Shown here piece after piece: positions 41,379-49,351 of a stretch of DNA of 64,000 bases; within the stretch, counting starts at the first letter, position 1; each line of letters begins with the position of its first letter. A program made the position numbers and the translations under genes. The notes beneath the pieces were generated by a model. The model did no database searches. It was not told the DNA's origin and saw only the letters and a program-made list of their open reading frames with translations. The stretch is from Actinomycetospora succinea (GTDB lineage: Bacteria > Actinomycetota > Actinomycetes > Mycobacteriales > Pseudonocardiaceae), in NCBI RefSeq assembly GCF_004363095.1, contig NZ_SNYO01000002.1:916350-980349 (forward strand), written 5' to 3'.

Positions 41379-42026
41379 GTGGACGAGGTGGGGAGCGAGT
41401 CGGGCACACGCGGCGGGACGGTGATCACCGACCTCGAGCAGCTGCGCGAGGTCGTCGGCGAGCCGATGGCCCGCGCCCGGACCAAGGTGCGCCCGCTGCT
41501 CGACGACGTCGACCGGGCCTTCATCGACAGCTCGACGCTGCACCTGCTGGCCACGTCCGGGGCCGACGGCTCGCTGGACGTCTCCCCCAAGGGCGACCCG
41601 GCGGGCGCGGTGCTCGTGGCCGACGACCGGACCCTGCTGCTGCCCGACCGGCCCGGCAACCGCCGCGTCGACGGGATGATCAACATTCTGGGCGACCCCC
41701 ACGTCGCCCTGCTGTTCCTCGTCCCGCGCCGCCGCGACACGCTCCGGGTGAACGGGCGGGCGCGGCTCCTCCTGGACCCCGACGAGGCCGCCGAGTTCGA
41801 GGTCCGCGGCCACCGCCCGCGCATCCTCACCGAGGTCACCGTCGACGAGGTCTTCTTCCACTGCCCGAAGGCCCTCATGCGCTCCGGGCTCTGGGACCCC
41901 GACGCCTGGGAGCCCGTCGACCTCCCGAGCGTCGCCGAGATCGCCCACCGGACCAGCCCCGACTCCTCGCTCGAGGAGCTCGAGCAGCGCTACGCGCCGG
42001 ACAACTACCGCAAGCTCCTGTACTGA
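41379..42026 (+). CDS. FMN-binding PPOX-type flavoprotein (MSMEG_1061-like)
   Basis: A 215-residue split-barrel flavoprotein. Family segments include FIDSSTLHLLATSGADGSLD near residue 50, SPKGDPAGAVLV near 70, LPDRPGNRRVDGMINILGDP near 90 and FFHCPKALMRSGLWD near 155. These proteins bind FMN or F420-like cofactors and act as reductases or oxidases on unknown substrates. The C-terminal LEQRYAPDNYRKLLY is typical. It is followed 7 bp later by another TetR gene, probably in one operon. Confidence 0.88.
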   Translation: MDEVGSESGTRGGTVITDLEQLREVVGEPMARARTKVRPLLDDVDRAFIDSSTLHLLATSGADGSLDVSPKGDPAGAVLVADDRTLLLPDRPGNRRVDGMINILGDPHVALLFLVPRRRDTLRVNGRARLLLDPDEAAEFEVRGHRPRILTEVTVDEVFFHCPKALMRSGLWDPDAWEPVDLPSVAEIAHRTSPDSSLEELEQRYAPDNYRKLLY

Positions 42027-42033
42027 GCGCGGC

Positions 42034-42624
42034 GTGGGCCGAGCGGAACGCCACCCGGCGGGCAGCATCCTCGACGCGGCACGGGAACTGGTCCTCGCCG
42101 ACGGCGTGCGCGCGGCGACCGTCGACCGCATCGTCGTGGCCAGCGGCGCGCCGAAGGGCTCGATCTACCACCGCTTCGGGACGCTCGACGACCTGCTCGC
42201 GACGATGTGGCTGCGCGCCGTCCGCGCCTCGCAGGACCGCTTCCTCGCCGCCCTCGAGGGCCCCGGGGACGCGGTGGACGTCGGCGTGGCGGCGGCGCTG
42301 ACCCTGCACGACTTCGCCCGCGAGCAGCCCGACGACGCCGCGCTGCTCCTCACTCTGCGCCGGCAGGACGTCGAGCGCGGCGTCCGCGACGAGGACCTCG
42401 CCCGCCGGCTGACGACGGTGAACGCGCCCCTCGAGCGCGGCGTGGCGGACCTGGCCACGCGCCTGCACGGCCGCGCGAGCCCCGCGGCCGTCGAGCGGAC
42501 CGTCCTCGCCGTCGTCGACCTCCCCCTCGGCGCGCTCTGGCGTCACCTCCTCGCCCGGCGGCCACCCCCGCCGGAGCTGCGCGACCCGCTCGGGCGCGCG
42601 GTGCGCGCCGCCCTGCAGGACTAG
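42034..42624 (+). CDS. TetR-family regulator
   Basis: A 196-residue regulator with an HTH at about 23-45 (ATVDRIVVASGAPKGSIYHR). The C-terminal domain carries a YvdT/PsrA-like helical core. GTG is only 7 bp after the flavoprotein stop, suggesting a shared transcript. It converges with a methyltransferase gene through a shared CTAG. Confidence 0.87.
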   Translation: MGRAERHPAGSILDAARELVLADGVRAATVDRIVVASGAPKGSIYHRFGTLDDLLATMWLRAVRASQDRFLAALEGPGDAVDVGVAAALTLHDFAREQPDDAALLLTLRRQDVERGVRDEDLARRLTTVNAPLERGVADLATRLHGRASPAAVERTVLAVVDLPLGALWRHLLARRPPPPELRDPLGRAVRAALQD

Positions 42625-43382
42625 CGGGCGACGACGAGCCGGTACCCGAGGTCGGCGCTGCTACCGGCAGCGACCGCTCCGTACCGCCAGTGCCATCGGC
42701 CCGTGGCGAGGTCGTCCGCGAGCCGCGCGACCGCGGCGTCGACGACCGGCTCCGGTAGGCGGGCCAGCCCCGAGGCCGCAGCGCGGACGCCGGGGTCGAG
42801 GTAGGCGTGCGGACGGGCCCAGTGGGCGGCGAGGAAGCCGTCGGTGCAGTCCGCCGGCACGGGCACCGGACGGACCGCGACCTGCTGCCCGAGGCCGGCC
42901 AGGGTGGCGACGACGACGTCGAGCGTCGCCAGACCCGCCTCGGCGTCCGCGATCCCGGGCAGGTAGTCCGCGACCAGCCAGAACCGGCGCATGACGTCAG
43001 GATCCCAGGTCAGGACCACCTGGCGTCGCGACACCCGCACCAGCTCGGCGAGCCCGGCGGCGGGGTCGCGCCAGTGGTGCACGGTGAGCACCGCGAGCGC
43101 GGCGTCGACGACCCGGTCGGCGACCGGGAGCGCCTCGGCCTCGGCGCGAATCGCCGGCGCCGCCCCGGCCGGGCGCTGGGCCAGCATCGCCGGCGAGGGG
43201 TCGCAGGCGAGGACGACACGTCCCGCCGGCTCGTAGGACCCGGCGCCGGCCCCGACGTTCAGCACCCGTCGGGCGTCGCCGAGGGCCTCGTCCACGCACG
43301 CGGCGATGCGCGGGTCCGGGCGGCGGTGGCGGCCGTAGCCGGGGGCGAAGTGCGCGTAGGGGTCCGTCGACTCGGTGTCCAT
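42621..43382 (-). CDS. SAM-dependent methyltransferase
   Basis: A 253-residue Methyltransf_11-type enzyme. Motif I is slightly divergent (VLNVGAGAGSYEP near residue 40, Asn replacing the usual Asp), followed by ACDPSPAMLAQRP near 58 and a motif IV region ALAVLTVHHWRDP near 93. It starts with MDTESTDPYAHFAPGYG, a family-typical N-terminus. It is divergent from an NTF2-like gene with a TAGAC/GTCTA repeat in between. Substrate unknown. Confidence 0.85.
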   Translation of the reverse strand: MDTESTDPYAHFAPGYGRHRRPDPRIAACVDEALGDARRVLNVGAGAGSYEPAGRVVLACDPSPAMLAQRPAGAAPAIRAEAEALPVADRVVDAALAVLTVHHWRDPAAGLAELVRVSRRQVVLTWDPDVMRRFWLVADYLPGIADAEAGLATLDVVVATLAGLGQQVAVRPVPVPADCTDGFLAAHWARPHAYLDPGVRAAASGLARLPEPVVDAAVARLADDLATGRWHWRYGAVAAGSSADLGYRLVVAR

Positions 43383-43386
43383 CAAT

Positions 43387-43402
43387 TAGACGATATGGTC
43401 TA
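43387..43402. promoter_or_regulatory. TAGAC/GTCTA inverted repeat in a divergent promoter region
   Basis: TAGAC (43387-43391) and GTCTA (43398-43402) flank 6 bp and sit 5 bp upstream of the methyltransferase start and 28 bp upstream of the NTF2-like gene. The area is unusually A/T-rich (ATTAGACGATATGGTCTACT). Confidence 0.4.
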
Positions 43403-43430
43403 CTATCGCTCTCGACGAGAGGGGACAGCG

Positions 43431-43841
43431 ATGTCGCAGCGCGTGGACGTGGTCCGCCGGCTCTTAGCGGCGGTCGAGACGCGCAACCCGGCAGCGCTGC
43501 TCGCCTGCTACGCCGAGCGTCCTGAGATCCACGAGTCGGCGGCCCTGCCCTACGGCGGGGTGTACCGCGACGCCCGCGAGCACGCCGCGGCGTTCCTCCG
43601 CGCCTGGGGCCCTTACCAGGGCGGACGCGAGCCGCTCGGGGCGAGCTTCGGGGAGACCGACGACGGCCGGGTCGTCGCGGTGTTCCGGCACCGTGCCGTC
43701 GACGAGTCGCGGGGCGCGCGGCTCGACGAGGACGAGGTCGGGGTCTACGACGTGCGCGACGGGCTGGTCGTGCGGTCGACGATGCTGCACGCCGACCCCG
43801 CGCGGCTCGCCCGCTTCCTCGCGGACGGGAGCGGGCGGTGA
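43431..43841 (+). CDS. SnoaL/NTF2-like protein
   Basis: A 136-residue protein with the cone-shaped NTF2 fold pattern: VDVVRRLLAAVETRNPAALL at the start, HESAALPYGGVYRDARE in the middle and late beta strands (EDEVGVYDVRDGLVVRSTML). Such proteins are cyclases, isomerases or ligand binders. Codon 12 is the rare TTA (43464-43466), which in streptomycetes imposes bldA-tRNA dependence. It overlaps the next gene by four bases (GTGA). Confidence 0.85.
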   Translation: MSQRVDVVRRLLAAVETRNPAALLACYAERPEIHESAALPYGGVYRDAREHAAAFLRAWGPYQGGREPLGASFGETDDGRVVAVFRHRAVDESRGARLDEDEVGVYDVRDGLVVRSTMLHADPARLARFLADGSGR

Positions 43842-44494
43842 GCAGCGTGCGCTGGGGGCCGTGGTCGGGCGTGCTGCTCTGCGTGACGTGGGCACCGATG
43901 GCGGTGGCCGTGCCGGGGTTCCCGGACCTCCGGTCGGCGGCCGCCGTGGTCGACTACTGGGCCGGCGACCTGCCGCTCATGCAGGTCGTGGCCCTCTCGG
44001 TGAGCGTCGGCTACCTGTTCCTGCTGGTGTTCCTCGGTGCGCTCGCAGAGCGGCTCTCCGCCGACGCCGGCGTCCGGGCCTGGTCGTGGACCGGACTGGG
44101 CGCGGCGGTGGTGTTCACGACCGCGCTGAACGTGGCGATCGGGCTGGTGATGGCGGCCGGGCTGGTCGCGGCCGTCGACCCGGCGAGCGCCTACGCCCTG
44201 CACGTGGGCGGGTTCGTGCTCGCCGCACCGGCCGCCTTCGCGGGGGTGGCGTTCTTCGTGGCCGTGGCGGTCGTGGCGTTCGGGTCGGACGTCCTGCCCC
44301 GGTGGTCGGGATGGCTCGCGCTCGCCGGTGTGGTCGCGAACGCGGGCGCGGTCGGCGGCATCGGCACGCTCACGGGCCCCTGGAACTCGGGCAACGGCCT
44401 GCTCGGAGGCATCGCCGCCCCGCTCGGCCTGTTCGTCGCCTGGATCCTCGCGATCAGCGTGGCGTGGCTGCGGGAGCCACGGCTCAGTCGGTGA
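43838..44494 (+). CDS. Six-to-seven-helix membrane protein
   Basis: A 218-residue hydrophobic protein with about six membrane helices. There is a periplasmic VPGFPDLRSAAAVVDYWAGD segment after helix 1 and a C-terminal helix ending in WLREPRLSR. No transport or catalytic signature is seen. GTG overlaps the NTF2-like stop, so they are one operon and may act on the same substrate. The end overlaps the convergent small gene by 11 bp. Confidence 0.72.
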   Translation: MSSVRWGPWSGVLLCVTWAPMAVAVPGFPDLRSAAAVVDYWAGDLPLMQVVALSVSVGYLFLLVFLGALAERLSADAGVRAWSWTGLGAAVVFTTALNVAIGLVMAAGLVAAVDPASAYALHVGGFVLAAPAAFAGVAFFVAVAVVAFGSDVLPRWSGWLALAGVVANAGAVGGIGTLTGPWNSGNGLLGGIAAPLGLFVAWILAISVAWLREPRLSR

Positions 44495-44726
44495 CCTCCT
44501 CGGTCAGCTTGCGGTCGAGCACGTACTGCGGCTCGCCGTCGCGCGTCACGCCGGCGCGGACGAACACGCTGACGTCGACGATGTAGACGTTGCCGCGCCG
44601 GGGGTCCGCACGCTTGAAGCGCTTCGGCGACCGGAGCTCGATCTCCGGGGGCGGGTTGCCGTCCGCGTCCACCGGGCGGTCGACCCCGCCGGCGTACCGG
44701 CCCCGGCCGGTCAAGACACACAGCAT
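44484..44726 (-). CDS. Hypothetical 80-residue protein
   Basis: A small charged protein with many Arg and Asp residues (RSPKRFKRADPRRGNVYIVD) and a C-terminal helix ending ETD-like (KLTEEVTD). It begins MLCVLTGRGRYAGGVDRP. No family is recognised. The ATG has an excellent GAGGAGGAC ribosome binding site, which supports expression. It is divergent from the DGPF-protein gene. Confidence 0.6.
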   Translation of the reverse strand: MLCVLTGRGRYAGGVDRPVDADGNPPPEIELRSPKRFKRADPRRGNVYIVDVSVFVRAGVTRDGEPQYVLDRKLTEEVTD

Positions 44727-44818
44727 GTCCGTCCTCCTCGACGACCCGTCGGCGGCGCGATCACGAGGGACACTACGGCCGTCCCCGAGAATCCGTCCGG
44801 AAAAATCTTCGCCGGACC

Positions 44819-44824
44819 TGTCGA
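44819..44824 (+). promoter_or_regulatory. TGTCGA, candidate ECF42 -35 element
   Basis: TGTCGA is 69 bp upstream of the DGPF-protein ATG. It matches the -35 sequence reported for ECF42 sigma factors; the matching -10 element (a CGWC type) is not clear, although CGTTC occurs at 44838. Autoregulation of the operon by its own sigma factor is expected for this group. Confidence 0.4.
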
Positions 44825-44892
44825 TCGGCGTCGGACCCGTTCGTGGAGGGGCGTGCGGGCGCCGGGCCCGCACCACACGCCAGGAGGACACC

Positions 44893-45243
44893 ATGGCTCA
44901 CTACCTGCTCAGCGTCGTCACGCCCACCGAGGGCGAGCCGCCGTCCGAGGACGAGATGAACGTGATCATGGGCAACGTCGCGAAGCTCCAGAGCGACATG
45001 CAGGAGGCCGGCGTCTGGGTGTTCTCCGGCGGCCTCGAGGCGCCCGACACCGCGACAGTGCTGCGGCGCAGCGGCGACGACGTGCTGGTCACCGACGGCC
45101 CGTTCGTCGAGCTCAAGGAGTACGTGGGCGGCCTGACGATCATCGACGCCCCCGACCTCGACGCCGCCCTGCACTGGGGTCGCCGCTCCACCGAGGCCAT
45201 CGGCCTGGCGATCGAGGTCCGGCCCTTCCACTGGGCGCCCTGA
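44893..45243 (+). CDS. YCII/DGPF-domain protein, partner of the ECF42 sigma factor
   Basis: A 116-residue protein of the YCII-related fold. The family signature DGPFVELKEYVGG is near residue 75. These DGPF proteins are nearly always encoded beside ECF42 sigma factors and are thought to be targets or signalling partners; their chemistry is not established. The ATG has a CAGGAGGAC site. The sigma factor gene starts 15 bp downstream. Confidence 0.9.
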   Translation: MAHYLLSVVTPTEGEPPSEDEMNVIMGNVAKLQSDMQEAGVWVFSGGLEAPDTATVLRRSGDDVLVTDGPFVELKEYVGGLTIIDAPDLDAALHWGRRSTEAIGLAIEVRPFHWAP

Positions 45244-45257
45244 AGAAGTTGGGCGCC

Positions 45258-46478
45258 GTGAGCGAGCCCCTGTCCTCGGTGACGATCACCCGGATCGTCA
45301 CCGAGGAGTACGGGCGGTGCGTGGCGACGCTGACGCGCGTCCTCGGCGACATCGACCTCGCCGAGGACGCCGTGCAGGACGCGCTCACCGTCGCCCTGAC
45401 CCGCTGGCCCGCCGACGGCGTACCGCCGAACCCGGGCGGCTGGATCGTCACCACCGCCCGCCGCCGCGCGCTCGATCGCCTGCGCCGCGACGCCGTCGGG
45501 CGGGACAAGGAGGCGCGCGCGTTCCGGGAGGAACAGCCGCAGGACGAGCCCGACGAGGCGGAGGAAGGAGGACCGGTGCACGACGACCGCCTGCGCATGA
45601 TCTTCACGTGCTGCCACCCGGCCCTCGCCCTGCCCGCGCGTGTGGCCCTGACGCTGCGCCTGCTCGGCGGGCTCGAGACCCCCGAGATCGCCCGCGCGTT
45701 CCTCGTGCCCGAGGCGACGATGGCCCAGCGCATCGTCCGCGCCAAGAACAAGATCCGGGCCGCCCGCATCCCGTACCGCGTGCCCCACGACGCCGATCTG
45801 CCCGACCGCGTGCCCGGCGTCCTCGCCGTCGTCTACCTCGTCTTCACCGAGGGCCACGCGACGGCGACCCGCGACGACCTCGCCGCCGAGGCGATCCGGC
45901 TCGGCCGCCTGCTCGCCGAGCTGATGCCCGACGAGCCCGAGGTGCTCGGGCTGCTCGCGCTCATGCTGCTCACCGAGGCCCGCCGGCCCGCGCGGACGGC
46001 GGCGGACGGGTCGCGGGTGCTGCTCGCCGACCAGGACCGCGCGCGGTGGGACGCCGAGCTCGTCGCCGAGGGCCTCGCCCTGGTGCGCCGCTGCCTGCGC
46101 CGCGACGCACCCGGGCCCTACCAGCTCCAGGCCGCGATCAACGCCGTCCACGCCTCCGCGCCGGACACCGCCGCGACCGACTGGGCCCAGATCGTCGCGC
46201 TGCACGACCAGCTGCTCGCCCTCGCGCCGAGCCCGACCGTCGCGCTCAACCGGGCCGTCGCGCTCGCCGAGACCGAGGGGCCCGCGGCGGCGCTGATCAT
46301 CGTCGAGGAGCTCGCCGAGCGCCTCGACCGCTACCACCTGCTGCACGCCGTGCGCGCCGACCTGCTCGGGCGGCTGGGGCGCGACGACGAGGCCCGGGAC
46401 GCGCTCGACGCCGCGCTCGCGCGCACCGACGACCCCGACGACCGGGCGCTGCTGACCGCGCGCCGTCGCCGTGGGTGA
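45258..46478 (+). CDS. ECF42-type RNA polymerase sigma factor with C-terminal TPR-like domain
   Basis: A 406-residue sigma factor. Sigma-2 (EDAVQDALTVALTRWPADG, residues about 30-60) and sigma-4 (LETPEIARAFLVPEATMAQR, about 135-165) are followed by a DUF6596 region with VYLVFTEGHAT and a helical TPR-like C-terminus (LNRAVALAETEGPAAAL). This long C-terminal extension defines the ECF42 group, which lacks an anti-sigma factor. It sits next to a DGPF protein, the expected context. GTG 45258 is chosen; upstream TTG 45249 is possible. Confidence 0.92.
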   Translation: MSEPLSSVTITRIVTEEYGRCVATLTRVLGDIDLAEDAVQDALTVALTRWPADGVPPNPGGWIVTTARRRALDRLRRDAVGRDKEARAFREEQPQDEPDEAEEGGPVHDDRLRMIFTCCHPALALPARVALTLRLLGGLETPEIARAFLVPEATMAQRIVRAKNKIRAARIPYRVPHDADLPDRVPGVLAVVYLVFTEGHATATRDDLAAEAIRLGRLLAELMPDEPEVLGLLALMLLTEARRPARTAADGSRVLLADQDRARWDAELVAEGLALVRRCLRRDAPGPYQLQAAINAVHASAPDTAATDWAQIVALHDQLLALAPSPTVALNRAVALAETEGPAAALIIVEELAERLDRYHLLHAVRADLLGRLGRDDEARDALDAALARTDDPDDRALLTARRRRG

Positions 46479-46516
46479 ACCGGTCTCACACGCGCGGTGA
46501 GGGCAGGATGGGGGCC

Positions 46517-47146
46517 ATGAGCGCGGAGCCCCCCGAGATGCGGATCGGCGACCGCGAGCGGCGGGCGACCGACGACCGTCTCCGCTCCGCCCTCGACGAC
46601 GGCGTGCTGACGCTCGTGGAGTACGACGAGCGCACCCAGCAGGCCTGGGCGGCGCGCACCCAGCGCGAGCTCGACGTCCTGGTCGCCGACATCCCGGGCG
46701 CGGCCCCGGCTCCCGCACCGACCCCGGCGAAGCCAGCGGAGCCGTCGCGCCCGCCGTTCCACGAGCGGATCGGGAAGGCCGTGGTGCCCGTCGTCCTCGC
46801 GGCCGTCGCGGTCTTCGTCGGCGGGCACCTCGTCACCGCCGACGACGGCGCCAGCGTCTTCGGCAACCGCACCGTGCAGGCGACGCCGGGCGACCCCGAG
46901 GTGCAGGTGGCCACGCTCTTCGGCCGGACCGAGGTCGTCGTGCCGCCCGGGATGGTCGCGCGCACCACCGGGACGATGATCTTCGGCAGCACCCGCTGCG
47001 AGCAGGCGTGCGCGACGCCGCCGGGCGGGGCCTCGCTGCCCGAGGTCGTCGTCGACGCGAACGGCGCGTTCGGCAACGTCCAGGTCGTCACGCCCGCGGA
47101 GGCCGCCCAGGGCGGGCTGCGGGACGACGACGATGACGACGACTGA
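46517..47146 (+). CDS. DUF1707 protein with membrane helix and LiaF-like C-terminus
   Basis: A 209-residue protein. Residues 8-55 are a DUF1707 unit (MRIGDRERRATDDRLRSALD, then LTLVEYDERTQQAWAARTQR). A Pro-rich linker and one membrane helix (about 88-105) follow, then a beta-rich domain resembling LiaF/cell-wall stress-sensing proteins (GNRTVQA and MIFGSTRC). It may sense envelope stress; this is inference. ATG 46517 is chosen over 46508 by similarity to relatives. It ends in an Asp run (DDDDDDD). Confidence 0.78.
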   Translation: MSAEPPEMRIGDRERRATDDRLRSALDDGVLTLVEYDERTQQAWAARTQRELDVLVADIPGAAPAPAPTPAKPAEPSRPPFHERIGKAVVPVVLAAVAVFVGGHLVTADDGASVFGNRTVQATPGDPEVQVATLFGRTEVVVPPGMVARTTGTMIFGSTRCEQACATPPGGASLPEVVVDANGAFGNVQVVTPAEAAQGGLRDDDDDDD

Positions 47147-47276
47147 CGCTGCGTAGCCGATCGCGGACGGAAAGGATTCCCTGCTCAGCGGGGAACATCC
47201 GCGCCCGCCCGCACCGTCAGAGTGCCGAACGCCCACCACGACGGGCACCGGCACTCACCGAGAGCGAGCAACGATC

Positions 47277-47597
47277 ATGAGCGAGAACTACCAGTTCGCG
47301 AACGGCACCGTCTACGGCGCGAACGGCCAGGTCGTCGGCACCTACACGACCGACGCCACCGGGCAGATCGACTCGGTGTCGACCGACGAGGACCACAACG
47401 GCGCCGTCGACACGATCATCGCCGACACCGACCACAACGGGTCGTTCGAGTCGGCCATGGTCGACACCAACGCGGACGGCTACGGCGAGACGATCCTCCT
47501 CGACACCGACAACGACGGTGACTTCGACACCTCCGCGGTCGACACGAACTCCGACGGCACCTACGAGACCGTCGCCACCGACCCGAACGGCTTCTGA
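47277..47597 (+). CDS. Acidic protein with tandem Asp/Asn-rich (EF-hand/TT3-like) repeats
   Basis: A 106-residue, strongly acidic protein. From residue 35 the chain repeats short units of DTNADGYGET / DTDNDGDFDT / DTNSDGTYET type, about every 11 residues and about six times, like the calcium-binding loops of thrombospondin type 3 repeats. No signal peptide is seen. It may bind Ca2+ but this is inference. ATG 47277 lies downstream of a 130-bp region; a perfect palindrome follows 6 bp after its stop. Confidence 0.72.
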   Translation: MSENYQFANGTVYGANGQVVGTYTTDATGQIDSVSTDEDHNGAVDTIIADTDHNGSFESAMVDTNADGYGETILLDTDNDGDFDTSAVDTNSDGTYETVATDPNGF

Positions 47598-47603
47598 CCT
47601 CCT

Positions 47604-47647
47604 ACGTGCGTGATCTTCTGAGCTATAGCTCAGAAGATCACGCACGT
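47604..47647. terminator. Perfect 44-bp palindrome between convergent genes
   Basis: Every base from 47604 to 47647 pairs with its partner around the centre GAGCTATAGCTC. It lies 6 bp after the acidic-repeat gene and contains the last codons and stop of the deaminase on the other strand, so it should terminate both genes. The same CTATAG centre is used at 38164-38203. Confidence 0.8.
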
Positions 47648-48129
47648 GTGTTCAGGTGGCGGACTTGCAGGGCCCGGACCTCCTCGTCGAGCGGGGGCAC
47701 CGGGCCGGCGACGCGCAGCGCGGGCGCGACCTCGGTGATCGGGATCGGGCGCACCGGCGACGGGGCGGCGCCGAGCTCGGCGCGCCAGGACGTCAGCTGC
47801 GCCGACGAGCTCGCGTAGACGATCGGGCCCAGCCCGACCCAGGCGTGCGCCGCGGAGCACATCGGGCAGTGCTCGCCGGAGGTGTAGACGGTGCTCGCGG
47901 CCCGCTCCTCGGGCGTCAGCTCGGCGGCCGCCCAGCGGGCGATCGCGAACTCCGGGTGCTGGGTGGCGTCGCCGCCGGCCACCCGGTTGCGGTCGGCGAA
48001 GCGGACCCGGCCACCGGGACCGACGAGCACGGACCCGAACGGTTCGTCGCCGGCCTCGAGGGCCTCGCGCGCGAGGTCCACACAGTGGCGCAGGTGGGCG
48101 AGGTCGTCATCGGTGATCGCGCGGGACAC
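47638..48129 (-). CDS. Cytidine/guanine deaminase-like zinc enzyme
   Basis: A 163-residue deaminase. The HxE zinc/catalytic motif is HPEF near residue 57 and the second motif is GEHCPMCSAA near 85, where the usual Pro before CPMC is His. It belongs to the CDA-like superfamily acting on nucleobases or small amines. GTG at 48129 begins VSRAITDDD. It lies downstream of the DUF2795 gene, with 32 bp between. The stop is inside the palindrome. Confidence 0.87.
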   Translation of the reverse strand: MSRAITDDDLAHLRHCVDLAREALEAGDEPFGSVLVGPGGRVRFADRNRVAGGDATQHPEFAIARWAAAELTPEERAASTVYTSGEHCPMCSAAHAWVGLGPIVYASSSAQLTSWRAELGAAPSPVRPIPITEVAPALRVAGPVPPLDEEVRALQVRHLNTRA

Positions 48130-48161
48130 GGCACGACCGTGCCACCCGCGACCCCGTGACG

Positions 48162-48368
48162 TCAGGCCTGGTCGGGTCGCTGGGGCACCGAGATGACGAC
48201 GTCGTCGGCCGTCGAGTAGGTGCGGTCGGGCAGGGCGCGCAGGGCGGTGAGCACCCGGTCGTCGCCCTCCCCGCGGTCGGTGACCCAGGAGATCACCTGG
48301 GTCCGGTCGGCCGGGAACGCCATGCCCTGCAGCGCCTTGCGCACGCGCAGGTCGTCGCGATCGGTCAT
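48162..48368 (-). CDS. DUF2795 protein
   Basis: A 68-residue protein entirely covered by DUF2795 (VRKALQGMAFPADRTQVISW, ALRALPDRTYSTADDVVIS). The family is abundant in actinobacteria and of unknown function. The ATG has a GAGGAGGACC site. It follows the STAS gene by 35 bp on the same strand and precedes the deaminase. Confidence 0.85.
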   Translation of the reverse strand: MTDRDDLRVRKALQGMAFPADRTQVISWVTDRGEGDDRVLTALRALPDRTYSTADDVVISVPQRPDQA

Positions 48369-48403
48369 GCGGTCCTCCTCGATCGCCGACTCAGAGCCGT
48401 CAC

Positions 48404-48835
48404 TCAGAGCCGGAACTGGCCCAGCTCGGCGGCGAGGGCCTCCGGCGGGTCGTGCAGCTCCACGCGGGCCTCGCGGGCCAGGCAGCGGATGCGCAGCCGG
48501 GCGAGCACGCGCGCGAGGCCGGCGTCGCACCCGTCGAGGCCGGACAGGTCGATGACGAGCTCGGTGCCCGCCTGACGTTCGACCTCGCCGGCCAGGGCGC
48601 GCAGCCGCTCGCGGCCGGCGCGGTCGAACCGCCCGCGCAGCGCGATGGCCACGCAGCCCGGCCCGTACCGGCGGATGCCGACCGCGGCGCGGCGGTTGCC
48701 GGTGGCGGCGGGCTCGGCGTGGGCGACGGCGTCGGCCACGGCCCGGCGGCGGCGTTCGGTGAGGTCCCCGGGCAGATCGACCTCGTCGATGAGCGTGCGG
48801 GTCGGGGCGGTCGCGGGTGGGGTGTCGATGGTCAT
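48404..48835 (-). CDS. STAS-domain protein (anti-anti-sigma factor-like)
   Basis: A 143-residue protein. The STAS domain covers about 50-140 (VAIALRGRFDRAGRERLRAL, LVIDLSGLDGCDAGLARVLA). The regulatory serine of RsbV-type proteins is replaced here by a Cys-Asp stretch (GLDGCDAG), so phosphorylation control may be absent or altered. It could compete for an RsbW-type kinase such as that at 58639. It is followed by a DUF2795 gene. Confidence 0.78.
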   Translation of the reverse strand: MTIDTPPATAPTRTLIDEVDLPGDLTERRRRAVADAVAHAEPAATGNRRAAVGIRRYGPGCVAIALRGRFDRAGRERLRALAGEVERQAGTELVIDLSGLDGCDAGLARVLARLRIRCLAREARVELHDPPEALAAELGQFRL

Positions 48836-48980
48836 CGGGCCTCCCTGGGACGGCCACGGGACGGCCCGGTCCCCGGGGGGCGGGCCGCGCGTCCGTCGCG
48901 GCGTGAGGGTCTCAACCGACGACTGTCACCTGAAGTTAACCCACCGCGACAACTCGCGCACCCGCCGTGCCCGGCGGGCG

Positions 48981-49202
48981 TCACGGTGTCTCCCGGGTGT
49001 CGCGGTCCGCGCGGCGGCCGTCGACCTCGGCCAGCAGCTGGGCGAGCTCGCCGCGCAGTTGCAGGACGCGGCCCACGCAGCGGCGGCCGTCGGGCCGCTG
49101 CCGTTCGGCCTGGACGGCGTCGAGGATCGCGAAGGCGCGCTCGAAACGGGGGTCGATGGCCGCGTCGACGTGGGCCCGCCACGCGGCGGACTCGGCGCTC
49201 AC
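48981..49202 (-). CDS. Hypothetical 73-residue helical protein
   Basis: A short soluble protein with two helices (SAAWRAHVDAAIDPRFERAF, RVLQLRGELAQLLAEVDGR) and an Arg-rich end. No family is recognised. The GTG start lacks a strong ribosome binding site, so the call is modest. It lies alone between a STAS gene and the glycosyltransferase operon, with about 150 bp of non-coding sequence on each side. Confidence 0.5.
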   Translation of the reverse strand: MSAESAAWRAHVDAAIDPRFERAFAILDAVQAERQRPDGRRCVGRVLQLRGELAQLLAEVDGRRADRDTRETP

Positions 49203-49351
49203 GGGAGGACTCGCCGGTCGGAGGGACGGATGAGCTCGGTCATGAGACGGCTCCGGGGAGAACGGGGCGCGCCTCTCGGGGCGCGCGGCAGGGTCACTGC
49301 GCACCGCCCCGGTCTCGAGCGGTCGTGCGGTCGGTCTCGTCGGCGGACCGA

